Assembly (NCBI RefSeq): GCF_000247815.1
Contig: NC_021674.1
Coordinates: 27,246,514-27,310,513, forward strand
Direction: 5' to 3'
Source: Ficedula albicollis
Lineage: Eukaryota; Chordata; Aves; Passeriformes; Muscicapidae
Length of the DNA stretch: 64,000 bases
Each line of letters starts with the position of its first letter. Position 1 is the stretch's first letter. A program made the position numbers and the translations under genes. The notes below the pieces were generated by a model. The model searched no databases, was not told the DNA's origin, and saw only the letters and a program-made list of their open reading frames with translations. Below are positions 57,101 through 64,000 of this stretch, one piece after another.

Positions 57101-58986
57101 GCAATCTGGGACAGGGAACTGGCTAACAAGCCTGGAATTCCAAACTCCTGATAGCCCAGTGTTATCTCAAACACCTTTTAAGACTCATTTGTAGATGAAA
57201 ACTCTCAACCAAAAGAGCCTTATAAATTCCCTGAGCATCTGAGAAAGACAGGTGGAAGTGTCAGTGGCACATTTTCTCATGTGCTGCCCTCTCTGCCCAC
57301 CAAGTCCAGCTTTGTCCATTGGGGCTGACATTGCTGTGACCTCTGAAGAATGCTGCTATTAATTACACAGCTTTGTTCTCTCACACTGCAAAGCCAAAAA
57401 CCTGTATTTTACCTTTCACTACTATCAGCACAACACAGTAATAGTGCAGGTTTTGTGATCTGATAGGACACAACACAGTGTACAGTTAGCATTTCATCAG
57501 AGCCTGTTCTCCCAGAATTCCCAACATGTCATCAGAGAAATGGTGATTTGGGCAGAGTTTCACTGGCAAAATGCTGTCAGTAAATAATTGTTTCTGTGAT
57601 GAAAGAGTCTTGCAGTTGATGCAAACGGGTGCTCACTTCCTTTTATCTATTGATAGAATTATTCCTTCTGGAAATAAATATGGGCTTGAGGAGAAATTGT
57701 TTTGCCACTCTCTTTTGCATGGAATCCACAGATTGAAGTCCCCTGTTGTAAGCTTATACTTTACTTTTCAGTGTCATCAGTGATGGAACTGTCCACCTCC
57801 AAATTTAAACAGGAGGCACCCATAAATGCAAGGTATAATGAGCTCTAGAATAAATAGTGTCCAGTGCTTGGATTGCGAGTCTTGTTGGTACAGCCTTGAA
57901 AACTGTCTAGGTATCTGTCCTATGCATATGGAACATTTTACACTTCTCTGTCTTTGCTAGGGAAAAGACACACATCCTGATTTGACCCTGCTAAAGAGCA
58001 AATGGCCTTAAATACATCTTACATTTTATGTAGTGTTTTACAAATTCATACCCTTCTCTTTTCTGCTACATCTCAGATTGCTTCTGTTGATTTTCCCCGA
58101 AGTTCTGCCAGTTTGTCCCTACAGTCCAAATAACGCTATCCTGAATTCGACATAACATGGCAGTGGAGCAGGATCACATGAGAGTTACTGCAATACTTTT
58201 TTATGAGATAAACAAACATCTAAAACAGTTACCACAGCTTGGACTGGTACAGCAATGAACAGAAGGGACATATCTACCCTGACATTCACTAGCTTGCCTT
58301 ATTTTTACTGTATATTTTACTATCTATTAATTACTTTTTACAGACATCTTTATGCTGGTTGGTTTGGTTTTTTTCTCAGACAAATTTCATACAGTTATTT
58401 TCTACCCGCATATATTTCTTTCTGGATTTCCTGCTTCATTCTCAATTTAGCAATATTTCCTAACCCAGTGTCATTTCAAAGTGTCAGTGATATGCATTGT
58501 ATTGCCTCTGATTGAAGATGTCAAAGATGATGTCAAATACTGCTCTCACTAAATACTCCTTTCTTTATTTGTTACACTGCCATTAACCCTGATGTTTTCT
58601 CTTTTTTTAGAGCCATTCAGGCACCTTTCCAACTTCATGCATTCTCTCAGGAATTTATTATAATTAATTTCCAGGTAAGATTTTGCTATGGAACTATCTA
58701 ATAAAGTGCATATCAAGTTATTGTATCTCTTTCAATATCCAGTTTTGTGATTAGATAGGAAAATGAATGATTAATTTTCCATGTCAGGATTCTTTCTTGA
58801 CAACACTTTTGTAATCATTTTACATATGTAGAAGAGGTCCAATGCTTCCCTGAAGTAATGAATTTATTGCACATGTGGTATAAAACAAGGACTAACTTTA
58901 AGCCCCAGGTGTGAGGAGGACTCAGGAAAGATGACAGCAGTGAGGAAAAGTTGTCGTGTGGAATAATTACTCTCCTTCTCTCCCTT

Positions 58987-59031
<45 letters not shown>

Positions 59032-60440
59032 CTCTCTCTCTGTCTTACCTCTTTTTCTTTTTTCTTTCTTTTTTTTTTCTCCTCTTCCTGGAACAGTTTG
59101 AGTTCAAGGATGGAGCAGCCTGTTGGCTGAATGAATTGTCTTGCCATGGGCCACTCCTTTTCATTGTTTTTTCTAGAGGATTTCAGCATTTTCCCCTCAC
59201 ATGTCTAATGTCATATTGAGGAAAAGACCCTTGTAGCTTCCAGGACAAGGTTTTGGCAGGATGCATATCCATGGCAGGTTGCATAAAGTCAGCAAAGCAA
59301 CCTCAAAGTGGAAAACTCCCATTGTGGTCAAAACTAAGAGGAATTCACAACAAAAATAGTTTGCTACTTGAAAATACAGAATCAATTAATCAAGACAGGC
59401 CAACTTCCTGGGGAAAGAAGGAGAACAAATTCTTGATGAGACCTGGATTAAAATTTTAATTTTTTTTGGTGAATATGTCATTCTGTTCCTCCCAACATCA
59501 GAGGTTTATCTCTTAATGTACTGATTTCAAAATTATGTGACTCTAAACATCCCATTTATAGTAGGCTGGGAGAAGCCTCCTGGAGTAAGCAGAAATCACA
59601 GGTTAGAAAGAAGGGAGAAGTGTTAATGACAAGCAGGGTAGACACAGAAGATTTGAATGGACCTCTGGGACTGTGAAATCTAGGCATCAAAAGCAAACAA
59701 AATCCTTAATTTTGAGTGTCAGTGGAGACATCAATTCTGCACCAATCAACTGCATTTTACAAAGAAACAGTCTTTACTAGAACCAAAAACTATTCTCTTC
59801 TCCTTTAGCACTTTCACTTTCCTATCATTTGCCATTTAATTTCTTCAGCTGCCATAAAATATAGCAGTCCACTTGCCACAGTTGCAGGTCAGACTAGTCA
59901 ATAGGCACTCTTATGTGCCTCTTCTGTTTGCCTCTTGTGCAGCTGGTCTGACTTCCACACCACACTGTTAGAGGACAGTGTCACCCAGTGCTAGACTGTG
60001 GCCCCATTCCCCACTTCCCCAAGCACGCTAACAAGGGCCATCAGTCTCCAAGCCGATTTTAGCCTTGGAACCTGCAGCTGTGGAGCTGTTCCCCAGACCA
60101 TTTCCTTACAGCAGGGCTCCTGTCTGCCCCAGGTGCCTCATGCTCAGCCTGCTGCAGGCTGGGGTCCCTCTTATCAGGAGCTATTCCACAGTTTCCAGCT
60201 GTAGCTTTGGGAAGAGAGAACCAGTCCAGGATGCTGGTGTTGACTGGAGCCGTAGCATTGCCTCGGTGTTCGCTTCCTGCTCAGTTCCTTTAACAGCTGC
60301 AGTCACAGTACCTGACAGGAATAACACACACGGGCATGGAGATCATTCATGCAAAACTCCTAACGCAAACCAGTCCGTCACCCGTTTGTTCATCCCTCAC
60401 CTGTCCCCGTGATGTCAGCCCATGTCCCCAACGGGCTGCT
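54111..60440. other. AT-richer 3' flank, no gene seen
   Basis: Unique sequence with short open frames without recognisable domains. It includes a T20 run before GCAG at 54535-54558, a T/A-rich tract near 56860-56920 and the CT microsatellite at 58990. No exon, RNA gene or mobile element was recognised. Confidence 0.5.
58990..59041 (+). repeat. (CT)n microsatellite
   Basis: About nineteen CT units (58990-59027), TTTT, then another short TC run to 59041, followed by T-rich sequence. Arg-Glu repeat frames on the - strand are its translation. Confidence 0.92.
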
Positions 60441-60444
60441 CTCA

Positions 60445-64000
<3,556 letters not shown>

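Overview
The window looks like a bird (or other sauropsid) nuclear chromosome. The clearest lineage mark is a chicken-repeat-1 (CR1) LINE 3' end at about 5355-5758, including the terminal TGTGATTCTGTGAT. The one gene I can establish is SIX2, a SIX-class homeobox transcription factor, on the + strand. It has two coding exons, 40508-41088 and 44425-44728, with a canonical GT/AG intron. The spliced frame is 885 nt (294 codons plus stop). Exon 2 identifies the paralogue: its C-terminal region and the ending LVDLGS fit SIX2 rather than SIX1.

Layout: 1-33.1 kb is AT-rich non-coding sequence with one CR1 fragment, two very long simple-sequence arrays (a 10-mer at 16421-17396 and AAAAG at 29934-30860) and one unassigned 123-codon ORF at 29287-29658 on the - strand. 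From 33.1 to 40.5 kb is CpG-rich sequence leading into the SIX2 promoter, with a textbook PBX-MEIS/PREP composite site and a CCAAT box. SIX2 fills 40.5-45.7 kb, with a candidate poly(A) signal at 45688. From 45.7 to 54.1 kb is CpG-rich 3' flank, 54.1-60.4 kb is AT-richer flank, 60.4-60.9 kb is a 19-20 bp minisatellite, and the rest is unannotated flank.

The most unusual structure here is probably technical rather than biological. Eleven perfect poly-C tracts of 19 to 1447 nt (about 3.9 kb in total) lie mostly in the CpG-rich part, and every one has C on the + strand. Three C-tract sites carry a duplicated flank, one of them with a lone 'n' between the copies. A perfect 19-nt Illumina adapter remnant flanked by G9 runs sits at 34430-34448. 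One C tract lies inside SIX2 exon 1 and replaces conserved Arg29-Leu30 with nine prolines. I read these as gap-filling or contig-joining artefacts from short reads in GC-rich DNA. I found no evidence for a new biological system. Most long open frames in the window (poly-Gly, poly-Pro, FLFFS and IVFYC peptides) are translations of these tracts and arrays.
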